Below, in pieces: positions 8,249-17,912 of a stretch of 64,000 nucleotides of DNA. This stretch comes from Streptomyces sp. SUK 48. Lineage in GTDB: Bacteria > Actinomycetota > Actinomycetes > Streptomycetales > Streptomycetaceae. Positions within the stretch are counted from its first letter, which is position 1. Every line of letters starts with the position of its first letter. A model generated the notes under the pieces. The model ran no database searches. It worked only from the letters and a program-made list of their open reading frames with translations, and was not told the origin of the DNA. A program made the position numbers and the translations under genes. Location of the stretch: positions 4,130,001-4,194,000 of the forward strand of contig NZ_CP045740.1 of the NCBI RefSeq assembly GCF_009650765.1. The letters run 5' to 3'.

Positions 8249-8839
8249 TCAGGCGGCCCGGCGCAGTCCGGAGAAGACCAGCTGGACGACCGCGTCGGCC
8301 ACCTCGCGGCCCGAGGCGCCGCGGGCCTCCGGCCGGTACCACTCCACGATGGAGTTGATCATGCCGAAGACCAGCCGGGTGGCCAGCCGCACCTCCACGT
8401 CGGGGCGTACGTCCCCGTCGGCGGCGGCCGCCTTGAGCAGCTCGGCGACCCGGTGGTCGAAGTCGCGGCGGCGGTCCAGCGCCCAGCGCTCGGTGGCGGT
8501 GTTCCCGCGCACCCGCAGCAGCAGGGTCACGTAGGGCAGCTCGGCTATGAGCACCTCGACCATGCGCCGTACGACGTGCTCCAGGCGCTCCACGGGCCGC
8601 CCCTCGCGTGCCGCCGGCTCCTCCAGGGTGGCGAAAAGGCCGTCCAGGGCGCGGCTGACGGCCCGCTTCAGGAGCTCCTCCTTGCCGCTGACGTGGTGGT
8701 AGATCGACGACTTGGAGATGCCGGCCGCCTTGGACAGGTGCTCCATGGAGGTCCCGTCGTAACCGCGCTGGTTGAAGACCTGGACGGCGACGGAGAGCAG
8801 CGTCTCGGGGGTGTACGTGTCGCGCCGGGGCGTGGTCAT
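8249..8839 (-). CDS. TetR-family regulator (PaaR-like)
   Basis: 196 aa from ATG at 8839. N-terminal TetR helix-turn-helix: TLLSVAVQVFNQRGYDGTSM, EHLSKAAGISKSSIYHHVSG; C-terminal all-helical ligand domain ending VVQLVFSGLRRAA. It follows the 3-hydroxyacyl-CoA dehydrogenase gene with an ATGA overlap, i.e. it is co-transcribed with a phenylacetate-pathway enzyme. Matching palindromes lie upstream of that operon/paaN (10403-10420) and paaA (15811-15828). PaaR proteins of this family respond to phenylacetyl-CoA in other bacteria; that ligand is inferred here. Confidence 0.82.
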   Translation of the reverse strand: MTTPRRDTYTPETLLSVAVQVFNQRGYDGTSMEHLSKAAGISKSSIYHHVSGKEELLKRAVSRALDGLFATLEEPAAREGRPVERLEHVVRRMVEVLIAELPYVTLLLRVRGNTATERWALDRRRDFDHRVAELLKAAAADGDVRPDVEVRLATRLVFGMINSIVEWYRPEARGASGREVADAVVQLVFSGLRRAA

Positions 8840-10350
8840 GAGGTGCCCTCCCGCTTCTCGTCGGCGTAGGCGTGGCGGTAGAGCGCGAGGGAGGGCGCGT
8901 AGCGTCCGGAGGGGTCGCGCTCGTGCATCGCGTCCAGGACGTCGTAGGCGAACTCGTCGCCCAGCCTGCGGTCCCACTCGAAGGGGCCGAGCGGGTAGCT
9001 GACGCCGAGGCGCATCGCGGTGTCGACGTCCTCCTCGGTGGCGACGCCCTTGGCGACCGCGTCATGGGCGAGGTCGATGATCCGGGCCACCGTGCGCGCC
9101 ACGATCATGCCGGGGACGTCGCCGATGACGCTGACGTCCTTGCCGAGCGCCTGGAACAGGCCGATGGCCTCGGCGAGGGTCGCCTGCGCGGTGTCCTGGG
9201 AGGCGGACAGGGCGATACGGGTGGCCTTGCGGTAGTCGAGGGCGAGATCGAAGTAGACGACGTCGCGGAACTCCACCGAGGTCTGGCCGTCGGCGAGGAC
9301 CAGCTGGCCGCCGCCGGGCAGCTCCAGGTGGCCGTCCTCGTCGCCGTCCTCCGTGCGGACCTGGATGCCCGCCTCGCGGATCAGCGGGAGCAGTGCGGCG
9401 GCGGGGCCGAGGTCGCCGTCGACGAGCACGTAGGCGGGCGGCCGCTCCTTGTCGGCGGTGTGCGGCTCGGGCGTCTCGGCGCCCTCCCCGTGCTCGTACC
9501 AGCCGTGACCGGCCTTGCGGCCCAGGCGGCCGGACTCCACCAGGCGGCGCTGGGCCAGCGAGGGCGTGAAGCGCACGTCCTGGAAGAAGGACTGCCACAC
9601 CGAGTGCGTCACCGCCTCGTTGACGTCCTGGCCGATCAGGTCGGTGAGTTCGAACGCGCCCATGCGGAAGCCGCCCGACTCGCGCAGGATCGCGTCGATG
9701 GTGGCCGGGTCCGCGCCCTGGGCCTCGTAGACGGCGAACGCCTCGGCGTAGAAGGGCCGGGCGATCCGGTTGACGATGAAGCCGGGGGTGTCCGCGCAGG
9801 CCACCGGGGTCTTGCCCCAGACGCGGGCGGTCTCGTACGCCCGGGTCGCGGAGGTGACGTCGGTGGCGAAGCCGGAGACCACCTCGACCAGCGGCAGCAG
9901 CGGCGCGGGGTTGAAGAAGTGCAGGCCGAGGAAGCGGCCCGGATGGCGCAGGGCGCCGCCGATCGCCGTCACCGACAGCGAGGAGGTGTTGGTGGCGAGC
10001 AGGCAGTCCTCGCCGACGACGTCCTCCAGCTCGGCGAAGAGCTGCTGCTTGACGTCCAGCCGCTCCAGCACGGCCTCCACGACGAGGCCGCAGTCGGCCA
10101 GCTCCGCGAGCGCCTGGGCCGGTTCGAGACGGGCGCGGGCCGCGTCCCGGGCGGCGGCGTCGAGCCGGCCCTTCTCCACCAGCCGGTCCAGGCGCGCGCC
10201 GATCGCCGCGGCCGCCTCCCGGGCCCGCCCGGGTGCGGTGTCGTAGAGCCGCACCGGGTGGCCGGCGACCAGTGCGACCTGGGCGATGCCCTGGCCCATG
10301 GTGCCGGTGCCGACGACTGCCACGGGGCTGCTGAGGTCGAGTGCTGTCAT
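8836..10350 (-). CDS. 3-hydroxyacyl-CoA dehydrogenase, PaaH/PaaC type
   Basis: 504 aa, the two-module length of PaaH. N-terminal NAD-binding module VAVVGTGTMGQGIAQVAL, then NTSSLSVTAIGGAL and LHFFNPAPLLPLVEVV (catalytic His), first 3HCDH_C region with GFIVNRIARPFY, and a second C-terminal module (VIGDVPGMIVARTVARIID... SYPLGPFEWDRRLG). Oxidises 3-hydroxyadipyl-CoA in phenylacetate beta-oxidation. Divergent from paaN with the TetR-type palindrome 53 bp upstream of the start; the TetR gene overlaps its stop. Confidence 0.9.
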   Translation of the reverse strand: MTALDLSSPVAVVGTGTMGQGIAQVALVAGHPVRLYDTAPGRAREAAAAIGARLDRLVEKGRLDAAARDAARARLEPAQALAELADCGLVVEAVLERLDVKQQLFAELEDVVGEDCLLATNTSSLSVTAIGGALRHPGRFLGLHFFNPAPLLPLVEVVSGFATDVTSATRAYETARVWGKTPVACADTPGFIVNRIARPFYAEAFAVYEAQGADPATIDAILRESGGFRMGAFELTDLIGQDVNEAVTHSVWQSFFQDVRFTPSLAQRRLVESGRLGRKAGHGWYEHGEGAETPEPHTADKERPPAYVLVDGDLGPAAALLPLIREAGIQVRTEDGDEDGHLELPGGGQLVLADGQTSVEFRDVVYFDLALDYRKATRIALSASQDTAQATLAEAIGLFQALGKDVSVIGDVPGMIVARTVARIIDLAHDAVAKGVATEEDVDTAMRLGVSYPLGPFEWDRRLGDEFAYDVLDAMHERDPSGRYAPSLALYRHAYADEKREGTS

Positions 10351-10402
10351 GTGCGCGATCCTCCCGCACGGGGTTTTCCACAGATGCGGCGGACCCCCTT
10401 GA

Positions 10403-10420
10403 ACCGACCGATCGTTCGGT
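10403..10420. promoter_or_regulatory. TetR-type operator between hydroxyacyl-CoA dehydrogenase and paaN
   Basis: ACCGACCGATCGTTCGGT is an 18-bp palindrome with one mismatched pair (20 bp with one mismatch if flanks are included). It is centred in the 159-bp divergent region, and nearly identical to the site upstream of paaA. Most likely bound by the TetR regulator encoded in the left-hand operon, giving joint control of both arms. Confidence 0.75.
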
Positions 10421-10509
10421 TACTCTAGCCCTGACCGTCCCATCCCGCTGCTCTTTCCGCCAGGTCCTGAACTCGAAGGCGAGTTCTCCAGACGAGGAGT
10501 TGGTCCCGC

Positions 10510-12204
10510 ATGGCCGCCGAACTGACCGCCCCCGAGCTGATCGCGAAGCACCGGCCCACTCTCGATCAGGCCCTGGAAGCGATCCGCACCCGCGCGTACT
10601 GGTCCCCGCACCCCGAGCACCCCAAGGCGTACGGCGAGCACGGCAGCCTGGACGCGGCCGCCGGCAAGGCCGCCTTCGACGCCCTGCTCGGCACCCGCCT
10701 CGACCTCGGCCAGGCGGGCACGGACGACTGGGTCGGCGGTGAGATCTCGCCGTACGGCATCGAGCTGGACGTGAGCTACCCGCACGCGGACCTGGACGTG
10801 CTGCTGCCCGCGATGAAGGCCGGGCAGCCGGCCTGGCGGGACGCGGGCGCCGAGGTGCGTGCCGTGGTCTGCCTGGAGATCCTCAAGCGCGTCAGCGACC
10901 GGACGCACGAGTTCGCGCACGCCGTGATGCACACCAGCGGCCAGGCATTCATGATGGCGTTCCAGGCGGGCGGCCCGCACGCCCAGGACCGCGGCCTGGA
11001 GGCGGTGGCGTACGCGTACGCGGAGCAGGTCCGCACCCCCCTCGGCGCCGAGTGGTCCAAGCCGCAGGGCAAGCGCGACCCGCTGGTGCTCACCAAGAAG
11101 TTCACGCCCGTGCCGCGCGGCATCGGCCTGGTCATCGGCTGCAACACCTTCCCGACGTGGAACGGCTACCCGGGCCTGTTCGCCTCCCTGGCGACCGGCA
11201 ACGCGGTCCTGGTCAAGCCGCACCCGCGCGCGGTGCTCCCGCTCGCGCTGACCGTGCGGATCGCCCGTGAGGTGCTCACCGAGGCCGGTTTCGCCGCCGA
11301 CCTGGTCGCGCTGGCCGCCGAGCGCCCCGGCGAGGGCATCGCCAAGGCCCTCGCGACCCGCCCGGAGATCCGGATCATCGACTACACCGGTTCGACGTCC
11401 TTCGGCGACTGGCTGGAGGCCAACGCCCGCCAGGCGCAGGTCTACACGGAGAAGGCCGGCGTCAACACGGTGATCGTGCACTCCACGGACGACTACCAGG
11501 GCATGCTGTCCAACCTGGCGTTCTCGCTGTCCCTGTACAGCGGCCAGATGTGCACCACCCCGCAGAACCTGCTGATCCCGCGCGAGGGCATCGCCACCGA
11601 CCAGGGCCCGAAGACGTTCGACGAGGTCACCGCCGACCTCGCCCGCGCGGTCGACGGCCTGCTCGGCGACGACGCCCGGGCCAACGGACTGCTGGGCGCG
11701 ATCGTCAACCCCGACGTCAAGGCCCGGCTGGAGGCCGCGGCCGGCCTCGGCGAGGTCGCCCTCGCCTCGCGGGAGATCACCAACCCGGAGTTCCCGGACG
11801 CGGTGGTGCGCACCCCGGTGATCGTCAAGCTGGACGGCGCCAAGCCGGACGCCGAGGCCGCCTACATGAGCGAGTGCTTCGGCCCGGTCTCCTTCGCCGT
11901 CGCCCTCGACTCGGTGGCCGACGCGGTGGAGCTGCTGCGGCGCACGGTCCGCGAGAAGGGCGCGATGACGGTCGGCGCGTACACCACCGACAGCGAGGTG
12001 GAGCGGGCCATCGAGGAGGTGTGCCTGGAGGAGGCCGCCCAGCTGTCCTTCAACCTCACGGGCGGGGTGTTCGTGAACCAGACGGCCGCCTTCTCCGACT
12101 TCCACGGCTCGGGCGGCAACCCGGCGGCGAACGCGGCCCTGTGCGACGGCGCCTTCGTGGCGAACCGCTTCCGCGTGGTCGAGGTGCGCCACCAGGGCCA
12201 GTGA
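10510..12204 (+). CDS. paaN: Phenylacetic acid degradation protein PaaN (ring-opening aldehyde dehydrogenase)
   Basis: 564 aa. Aldehyde dehydrogenase superfamily: VIGCNTFPTWNGYPGLFASL at the cofactor fold, VLVKPHPRAVLPLALTV, IIDYTGSTSFGDWLE, and the catalytic cysteine in YSGQMCTTPQNLLIP. The N-terminal ~120 residues (TRAYWSPHPEHPKAYGEHG) are typical of the PaaN subgroup rather than PaaZ, which also carries a hydratase domain. Oxidises the aldehyde formed on ring opening of oxepin-CoA; a separate hydratase would be needed and is not in this window. ATG at 10510 follows GACGAGGAG. Preceded by the TetR-type operator, followed by a strong terminator. Confidence 0.92.
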   Translation: MAAELTAPELIAKHRPTLDQALEAIRTRAYWSPHPEHPKAYGEHGSLDAAAGKAAFDALLGTRLDLGQAGTDDWVGGEISPYGIELDVSYPHADLDVLLPAMKAGQPAWRDAGAEVRAVVCLEILKRVSDRTHEFAHAVMHTSGQAFMMAFQAGGPHAQDRGLEAVAYAYAEQVRTPLGAEWSKPQGKRDPLVLTKKFTPVPRGIGLVIGCNTFPTWNGYPGLFASLATGNAVLVKPHPRAVLPLALTVRIAREVLTEAGFAADLVALAAERPGEGIAKALATRPEIRIIDYTGSTSFGDWLEANARQAQVYTEKAGVNTVIVHSTDDYQGMLSNLAFSLSLYSGQMCTTPQNLLIPREGIATDQGPKTFDEVTADLARAVDGLLGDDARANGLLGAIVNPDVKARLEAAAGLGEVALASREITNPEFPDAVVRTPVIVKLDGAKPDAEAAYMSECFGPVSFAVALDSVADAVELLRRTVREKGAMTVGAYTTDSEVERAIEEVCLEEAAQLSFNLTGGVFVNQTAAFSDFHGSGGNPAANAALCDGAFVANRFRVVEVRHQGQ

Positions 12205-12211
12205 GCGAAAT

Positions 12212-12244
12212 CCGTCGGGAGGAGCGGGTTTCTCCTCCCGACGG
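12212..12244. terminator. Bidirectional terminator between paaN and methyltransferase
   Basis: Perfect 13-bp inverted repeat CCGTCGGGAGGAG / CTCCTCCCGACGG with a 7-base loop, lying between convergent genes. No long T tract, as is common in Streptomyces. Confidence 0.8.
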
Positions 12245-12253
12245 CCGCGGAGC

Positions 12254-13006
12254 CTAGGCGGCGGGTGCGCCCGCGCCGGCGCTCCAGTGGTACAGCGTCA
12301 TCGCCACGCTGGTGGCGAGGTTGTAGCTGGAGACCTGGGGGCGCATCGGCAGCCGCAGCAGATGGTCGGCCCGCGCGCGTACCTCCGCCGAGAGGCCGGT
12401 GCGCTCCGAGCCGAACGCGAGGACGGCGTCGTCGGGCAGCTCGGTGCCCCGGATGTCCTCGCCCTCCGGATCGAGGGCGAACAGCGGGCCCGGCGGCAGT
12501 TCGTCGGCGCCGAGGCGCTCCACGGCGGTCGCGAAGTGCAGGCCCGCCCCGCCGCGCACCACCGTGGGGTGCCAGGGGTCGAGCGTGCCCGTGGTGACCA
12601 CGCCGGTCGCCCCGAAGCCGGCGGCCAGCCGGATCACGGCGCCCGCGTTGCCGAGGTTGCGGGGGTTGTCGAGGACCACCACGGGGGCGGTGCGCGGCAT
12701 CCTGGCGAGCGCCTCCAGACCGGCCTCGCGCGCGGGTCGTACGGCGAGCGCGGCGACGCCGGTCGGATGCGGGCGGGCCACGAGCGCGGCGTACGTCCGC
12801 TCGGGCACCTCGACGAGCAGTCCGTCCAGGGCCTCCCGTACGTCCCCGGCCAGTTCCCCGGCCAGGGCGAGCGCGGCCCGCCGGTCGGTGGTGACCGCCA
12901 CCGGCACCTCGGCCCCGAAGCGCAGCGCGTGCTTGAGGGCGTGGAAGCCGTCGAGCAGCACGGCACCGGAGGCGTGCTCGCGCCAGCGGGTCAGCGGGTC
13001 GGTCAT
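12254..13006 (-). CDS. TrmH/SpoU-family RNA methyltransferase
   Basis: 250 aa from ATG at 13006. SPOUT fold with the three family motifs: LDNPRNLGNAGAVIRLAAGF (motif 1), LAFGSERTGLSAEV (motif 2) and LPMRPQVSSYNLATSVAMTL (motif 3, knot and SAM site). Methylates a 2'-O-ribose in rRNA or tRNA; the target is not evident. Residues 1-100 form the usual L30e-like substrate-binding region (GFHALKHALRFGAE). Its start overlaps the stop of the HTTM gene (ATGA), forming a three-gene unit with HTTM and DUF5819 genes, which is a functionally odd combination. Confidence 0.9.
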   Translation of the reverse strand: MTDPLTRWREHASGAVLLDGFHALKHALRFGAEVPVAVTTDRRAALALAGELAGDVREALDGLLVEVPERTYAALVARPHPTGVAALAVRPAREAGLEALARMPRTAPVVVLDNPRNLGNAGAVIRLAAGFGATGVVTTGTLDPWHPTVVRGGAGLHFATAVERLGADELPPGPLFALDPEGEDIRGTELPDDAVLAFGSERTGLSAEVRARADHLLRLPMRPQVSSYNLATSVAMTLYHWSAGAGAPAA

Positions 13007-14202
13007 GCCGTGAACCCTACGCGGCCGGGCGTGCTGTCCTTTGGGGAGCGGGGCGCGGGCACCGCACCGTCCTCGCCGCCGCCCCGGCCGAACCGTCCCC
13101 GCGCGCGGGCGGCCAGGGCGCCGAGCCGGCGCAGGAAGGACGTCGGCAGGAAGACCGCGTCGGCGGTGATCATCGCCAGCGAGAAGAACGGCAGCCCGAG
13201 CGCGATCGCGATCACGAAGTGCTCCAGGATCAGCAGCACCAGCAGCACGTTCTTCACCCGCCGGTTGAGCAGGGTGAACGGGAAGGCGACCTGCACGATG
13301 ACGGTGCCGTACGCCACGACCGTCATGATGGTGCCGCTGGCGGACATCAGATCGGCGAGACCGGGCCAGGGCGAGAAGTAGTCCAGGTGCAGCGGGTAGT
13401 AGACGGCGGTGCCGTCCTGCCAGCGCGAGCCCTGGATCTTGTACCAGCCGGCCGTGGCGTAGATCAGGCACGCCTCGGCCATGATCACCACAAGGGCGCC
13501 GTTGTGCAGGACGTTGGCGATCACGTCCAGCAGGATGCGCGGCTCGGCCGAGCGCGCCAGGCGCTGGACCAGCCACCACAGGGCGAGGCCCACCCACGCC
13601 GCCCACAGCAGGGCGGGGATCAGCCAGGTCGCGTCGAAGAGCGTGCCCGCCGCGGTCATCGTGACCAGGACGAACCCGAGGACCGTCCACAGCACGAGGC
13701 CGGTCGGGTCGGTGGAGGTCCGCCGTTCGCGGGCCCGGCGCCGCGCGTCGAGGGACCACACCTGCCCGCAGCGCGTGAACACGAGGTAGATGGCCATCAG
13801 GTGCAGCACGTTGTCGCCGCCGTCGCCGACGAAGACGCTGCGGTTCTGGAGCGACAGGACGCCCACCATGAACAGCACGGACGCCGTACGGGTGCGCCAG
13901 CCGAGCAGCAGCGCGGCACTGGCGAGGATCGCGAGCACGTAGAAGCACTCGAACCACAGCTGCCCGCTCGACCACATGAGGGCCGTGAAGGCGTGGTTGT
14001 CCAGGGTCAGCCGCCGGCCCATGTTCCAGTCCCAGGGACCGTCGGGGCCGTACAGCTCCTGGCGGTGGGAGAACTCGCGCAGCAGGAAGAACAGCCAGGT
14101 GCCGGCGAAGCCGATCCGGATCACGGCGCTCTGGTACGGCCCGAGCGCCGCCTCGGTGATCCGGGCGAGCCCGCGCGACAGGGCCTGGGAGGGCTGGTTC
14201 AC
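13003..14202 (-). CDS. HTTM-domain integral membrane protein
   Basis: 399 aa from the GTG at 14202, which overlaps the DUF5819 stop (GTGA). Multi-pass protein with about nine hydrophobic segments, including FHRIG-like (AVIRIGFAGTWLFFLLREF), ECFYVLAILASAALLLGW and ILEHFVIAIALGLPFFSLAM. The arrangement matches HTTM (horizontally transferred transmembrane) proteins, distant relatives of vitamin K-dependent gamma-carboxylase. SRWQDGTAVYYPLHLDYFSPWPG is a conserved loop of this group. Function unknown; pairing with DUF5819 proteins is common in actinobacteria, suggesting a joint membrane complex. Confidence 0.82.
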   Translation of the reverse strand: MNQPSQALSRGLARITEAALGPYQSAVIRIGFAGTWLFFLLREFSHRQELYGPDGPWDWNMGRRLTLDNHAFTALMWSSGQLWFECFYVLAILASAALLLGWRTRTASVLFMVGVLSLQNRSVFVGDGGDNVLHLMAIYLVFTRCGQVWSLDARRRARERRTSTDPTGLVLWTVLGFVLVTMTAAGTLFDATWLIPALLWAAWVGLALWWLVQRLARSAEPRILLDVIANVLHNGALVVIMAEACLIYATAGWYKIQGSRWQDGTAVYYPLHLDYFSPWPGLADLMSASGTIMTVVAYGTVIVQVAFPFTLLNRRVKNVLLVLLILEHFVIAIALGLPFFSLAMITADAVFLPTSFLRRLGALAARARGRFGRGGGEDGAVPAPRSPKDSTPGRVGFTA

Positions 14203-15449
14203 CGCACACCTCCGGCGGCCTCGGCGGCGCTCACCGTCCACCAGGGCAGCAGCCGGTAGACGGGTTTGTCGGGCACCTGTTCACCGCTCCAGGAGGGGGG
14301 CGGCACATTGATGGTGCAGGAGCGGATCTGCACCCGCTGGACGACGCCGATCCGGCTGGTCGGATCGGTGCGGTACAGGCGCATCACCGCGATCCGGCGC
14401 AGGTACTCCTCGGACAGCGCGCCGCGCATGCCGACGGGCCGGTTGTCCGCGGTGTGCGTCGCGGTGACGAAGTCCCAGGCGCGGCGCAGCTCGTTCTGCT
14501 GGGTGTGGCTGGGCGCCGGGTTGCCCTTGATGGCGGCGCCGTCCTGGGCGGACAGGTCGGTCCAGCCGGTGGTGCGCACACTGCCGTCCTTCATCCGCAC
14601 ATCGGCGCGCACCTGCACGGCGATGTTCTGCTGGAGCGGGTTGGGGGCGAACAGCTTCCAGTTCTGCTCGAACTCCGGGAAGACCCATGCGTCGATGGCC
14701 TTGCCGTGCTGCTTCGACACCGTGTTCTGCGGCGCGAGGCTGAGGAACACCATCAGCAGGTGCACCCCGACGCCGACGACGATGACGGCGACCGCCAGCG
14801 CGGCGCCGGCCTGATAGCGGGGGGAGAGGGCGGCGAGACCGCGGCGGGCCGGGCCGGAGGTCGGGTCGGGGGCCGGGGCCGGGGCCGGCTCCGGGGGCTG
14901 GTGGCTCGGGGGCTTCTGACCCGTCGGCTCGTGACGAGGGGGCTCCTGGCCCGTCAGCTCGGGACGAGAGGGCTCTTGACCTTCCGGCTCGTGGCCCGTC
15001 GGCTCGTGGCCCGTCGCCTCGTGACGAAGAGGCTTCTGGCTCTCCGGTTCGTGGCCCGTCGGCTGGTGGCCCGTCGGCTTCTCGTCCGCCGGGCCGTGGC
15101 CCGGCTCCTCGTCCGGTGACCCCTGATCCGCCACCCGCTCGGCGGATCCGCCGACGCGTTCGCCCTCCGGAAGGCGGTCCGGGCGGTTCGGAGCGTCTTC
15201 GGAGTTCCTCAGGGACTCCGAACGCCCCGCGTTCTCGGGGGCCTCCGGGTTCGCAGGGATTTCCGGACTCGCAGGAGCCTCCGGGCGCTGAGGGGCCGCC
15301 GGGCTCTCAAAGATCTCCGGACCCCCACGGGTCTCCGAGTTCTCGGGGTCTCCCGGATGCTCCGGAGCCTCTGGTTTCTCCGGGGGACGCGCCCCGGCCG
15401 GCCCGTCCGGGCCGCGCGCGGCCCTCGGGTCCTCGTCGTACGCGTCCAT
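14199..15449 (-). CDS. DUF5819 membrane-anchored protein with long repetitive N terminus
   Basis: 416 aa. Residues 1-205 are a disordered Pro/Glu/Gly region, containing around residues 125-185 a degenerate repeat of the type TGHEP/TGQEP/RHEPTG (DNA period near 15 bp). One TM (AGAALAVAVIVVGVGVHLLM, about 212-233) is followed by the DUF5819 extracellular domain (APQNTVSKQHGKAIDAWVFP, FEQNWKLFAPNPLQQNIAVQ). Overlaps the HTTM gene by GTGA, so the two are translationally coupled. Function unknown. The N-terminal repeat is likely a spacer on the cytosolic side and may vary between strains. Confidence 0.8.
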   Translation of the reverse strand: MDAYDEDPRAARGPDGPAGARPPEKPEAPEHPGDPENSETRGGPEIFESPAAPQRPEAPASPEIPANPEAPENAGRSESLRNSEDAPNRPDRLPEGERVGGSAERVADQGSPDEEPGHGPADEKPTGHQPTGHEPESQKPLRHEATGHEPTGHEPEGQEPSRPELTGQEPPRHEPTGQKPPSHQPPEPAPAPAPDPTSGPARRGLAALSPRYQAGAALAVAVIVVGVGVHLLMVFLSLAPQNTVSKQHGKAIDAWVFPEFEQNWKLFAPNPLQQNIAVQVRADVRMKDGSVRTTGWTDLSAQDGAAIKGNPAPSHTQQNELRRAWDFVTATHTADNRPVGMRGALSEEYLRRIAVMRLYRTDPTSRIGVVQRVQIRSCTINVPPPSWSGEQVPDKPVYRLLPWWTVSAAEAAGGVR

Positions 15450-15865
15450 TCCGCCCCGTCCCCCAATTCCCGCTCAGTCGTGGGTCGGCCCACCGGGCCG
15501 GCCCCCAGCAGCCGGCCCCTTCGATACGGCCGCCCGGCCCGGACGCCGCGCGGTACGCGAGCGCCCCCGTCGCGGCACATGCACGGAACGGTACTCAGCC
15601 CCGGCCACCGAGCGCAGCCCCGGGGCCCGGACCCCGCCGTCCCCGCACGCTTCGTCCACAGACACCGCCGCCCGGATCCCCGCGCCCGCGGATCGCGCTC
15701 GCCCACCGCCCCCGCTCGTCCACAGGTACCGCTCGTCCACAGGTTGCGCGCGGAGTTTTCCACAGCGGTTGACACTGTCCGGCGGCCCGGCAACCATTGA
15801 TGACGCACGGACCGAACGATCGGTCGGGAGACTCCCGCCGCAGAGCCCGAGGTCAGGGGGATCGC
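15450..15865. other. paaA upstream region with DnaA-box-like repeats
   Basis: 416 bp without a gene. It holds three copies of TCGTCCACA (15652-15660, 15716-15724, 15733-15741), one base from the Streptomyces DnaA box TTGTCCACA; two belong to an exact 16-bp direct repeat CCGCTCGTCCACAGGT (15712-15727, 15729-15744). The TetR-type operator at 15811-15828 follows, then the paaA ribosome site. Confidence 0.6.
15811..15828. promoter_or_regulatory. TetR-type operator upstream of paaA
   Basis: ACCGAACGATCGGTCGGG matches the paaN-side operator ACCGACCGATCGTTCGGT at 15 of 18 positions, and its dyad pairs 7 of 9. It lies 37 bp upstream of the paaA ATG, a position suited to repression. Confidence 0.7.
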
Positions 15866-16896
<1,031 letters not shown>

Positions 16897-16900
<4 letters not shown>

Positions 16901-17184
16901 GCACCACCGACTGGCCCCTGTGGGAGGTCTTCGTGCGCTCGCGCCGCGGCCTGTCCCACACCCACGCCGGCAGCCTGCACGCGCCGGACGCCGAGCTGGC
17001 GCTGCGCAATGCCCGCGATCTGTACACCCGCCGCGGCGAGGGCGTCTCCATCTGGGTCGTCCCGGCCGCCGCGATCACCGCGTCCTCGCCGGACGAGAAG
17101 GACCCCTTCTTCGAGCCGGCCGCCGACAAGCCGTACCGGCACCCGACCTTCTACGAGATCCCGGAAGGGGTGAAGCACCTGTGA
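16897..17184 (+). CDS. paaB: Phenylacetyl-CoA epoxidase subunit B
   Basis: 95 aa, family-typical. [20 protein letters not shown] and [19 protein letters not shown] are PaaB signatures; the C terminus ends [13 protein letters not shown]. Small structural subunit needed to bridge the PaaAC assembly. ATG overlaps the paaA stop (ATGA). Confidence 0.95.
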
Positions 17185-17912
17185 CCGCCACCGGCCCCGC
17201 CACCGTCCCGGTGACCGCCGCGCTCGCGCTCGGCGACGACGCCCTGGTGCTCTCCCACCGCCTGGGGGAGTGGGCCGGGCACGCCCCCGTCCTGGAGGAG
17301 GAGGTCGCCCTCGCCAACATCGCCCTCGACCTGCTCGGCCAGGCCCGGGTGCTGCTGTCCCTGGCGGGCGACGAGGACGAACTGGCCTTCCTGCGCGAGG
17401 AGCGGTCCTTCCGCAACCTCCAGCTGGTCGAGCAGCCGAACGGCGACTTCGCCCACACCATCGCCCGGCAGCTGTACTTCTCCACCTACCAGCACCTGCT
17501 GCACGCCGAACTCGCCTCGGGCGACGGCCCGTTCGCCCCGCTGGCCGCGAAGGCGGTCAAGGAGGTCGCCTACCACCGCGACCACGCCGAGCAGTGGACG
17601 CTGCGCCTCGGCGACGGCACCGAGACCAGCCATGAGCGGATGCGGCGCGCCTGCGACGCGCTGTGGCGGTTCACCGGGGAGATGTTCCAGCCCGTGGAGG
17701 GGCTGGACGTCGACCGGGCAGTCCTGGAGTCCCGCTGGCTGGAGTCGGTCACCCAGGTACTCGGCCGGGCCACCCTGACCGTCCCGGAGGGGCCCCGCAC
17801 CGGGGCCTGGTCGGCGGGCGCCGGGCGCCAGGGCGTGCACACCGAGTCCTTCGGACGGATGCTCGCCGAGATGCAGCATCTGCACCGCAGTCATCCGGGG
17901 GCGTCGTGGTGA
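17181..17912 (+). CDS. paaC: Phenylacetyl-CoA epoxidase subunit C
   Basis: 243 aa. Ferritin-like structural subunit that pairs with PaaA and has lost most iron ligands in the family. Motifs: LEEEVALANIALDLLGQAR, VEQPNGDFAHTIARQLYF, KEVAYHRDHAEQWTLRLGDG and a C-terminal GRMLAEMQHLHRSHPGA. GTG start overlaps paaB stop (GTGA) and its stop overlaps paaD in the same way. Confidence 0.94.
   Translation: MTATGPATVPVTAALALGDDALVLSHRLGEWAGHAPVLEEEVALANIALDLLGQARVLLSLAGDEDELAFLREERSFRNLQLVEQPNGDFAHTIARQLYFSTYQHLLHAELASGDGPFAPLAAKAVKEVAYHRDHAEQWTLRLGDGTETSHERMRRACDALWRFTGEMFQPVEGLDVDRAVLESRWLESVTQVLGRATLTVPEGPRTGAWSAGAGRQGVHTESFGRMLAEMQHLHRSHPGASW

Noticed and set aside
10374..10382. TTTTCCACA as a DnaA box
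   Set aside because: Two mismatches to the Streptomyces box and single copy; not enough to call.
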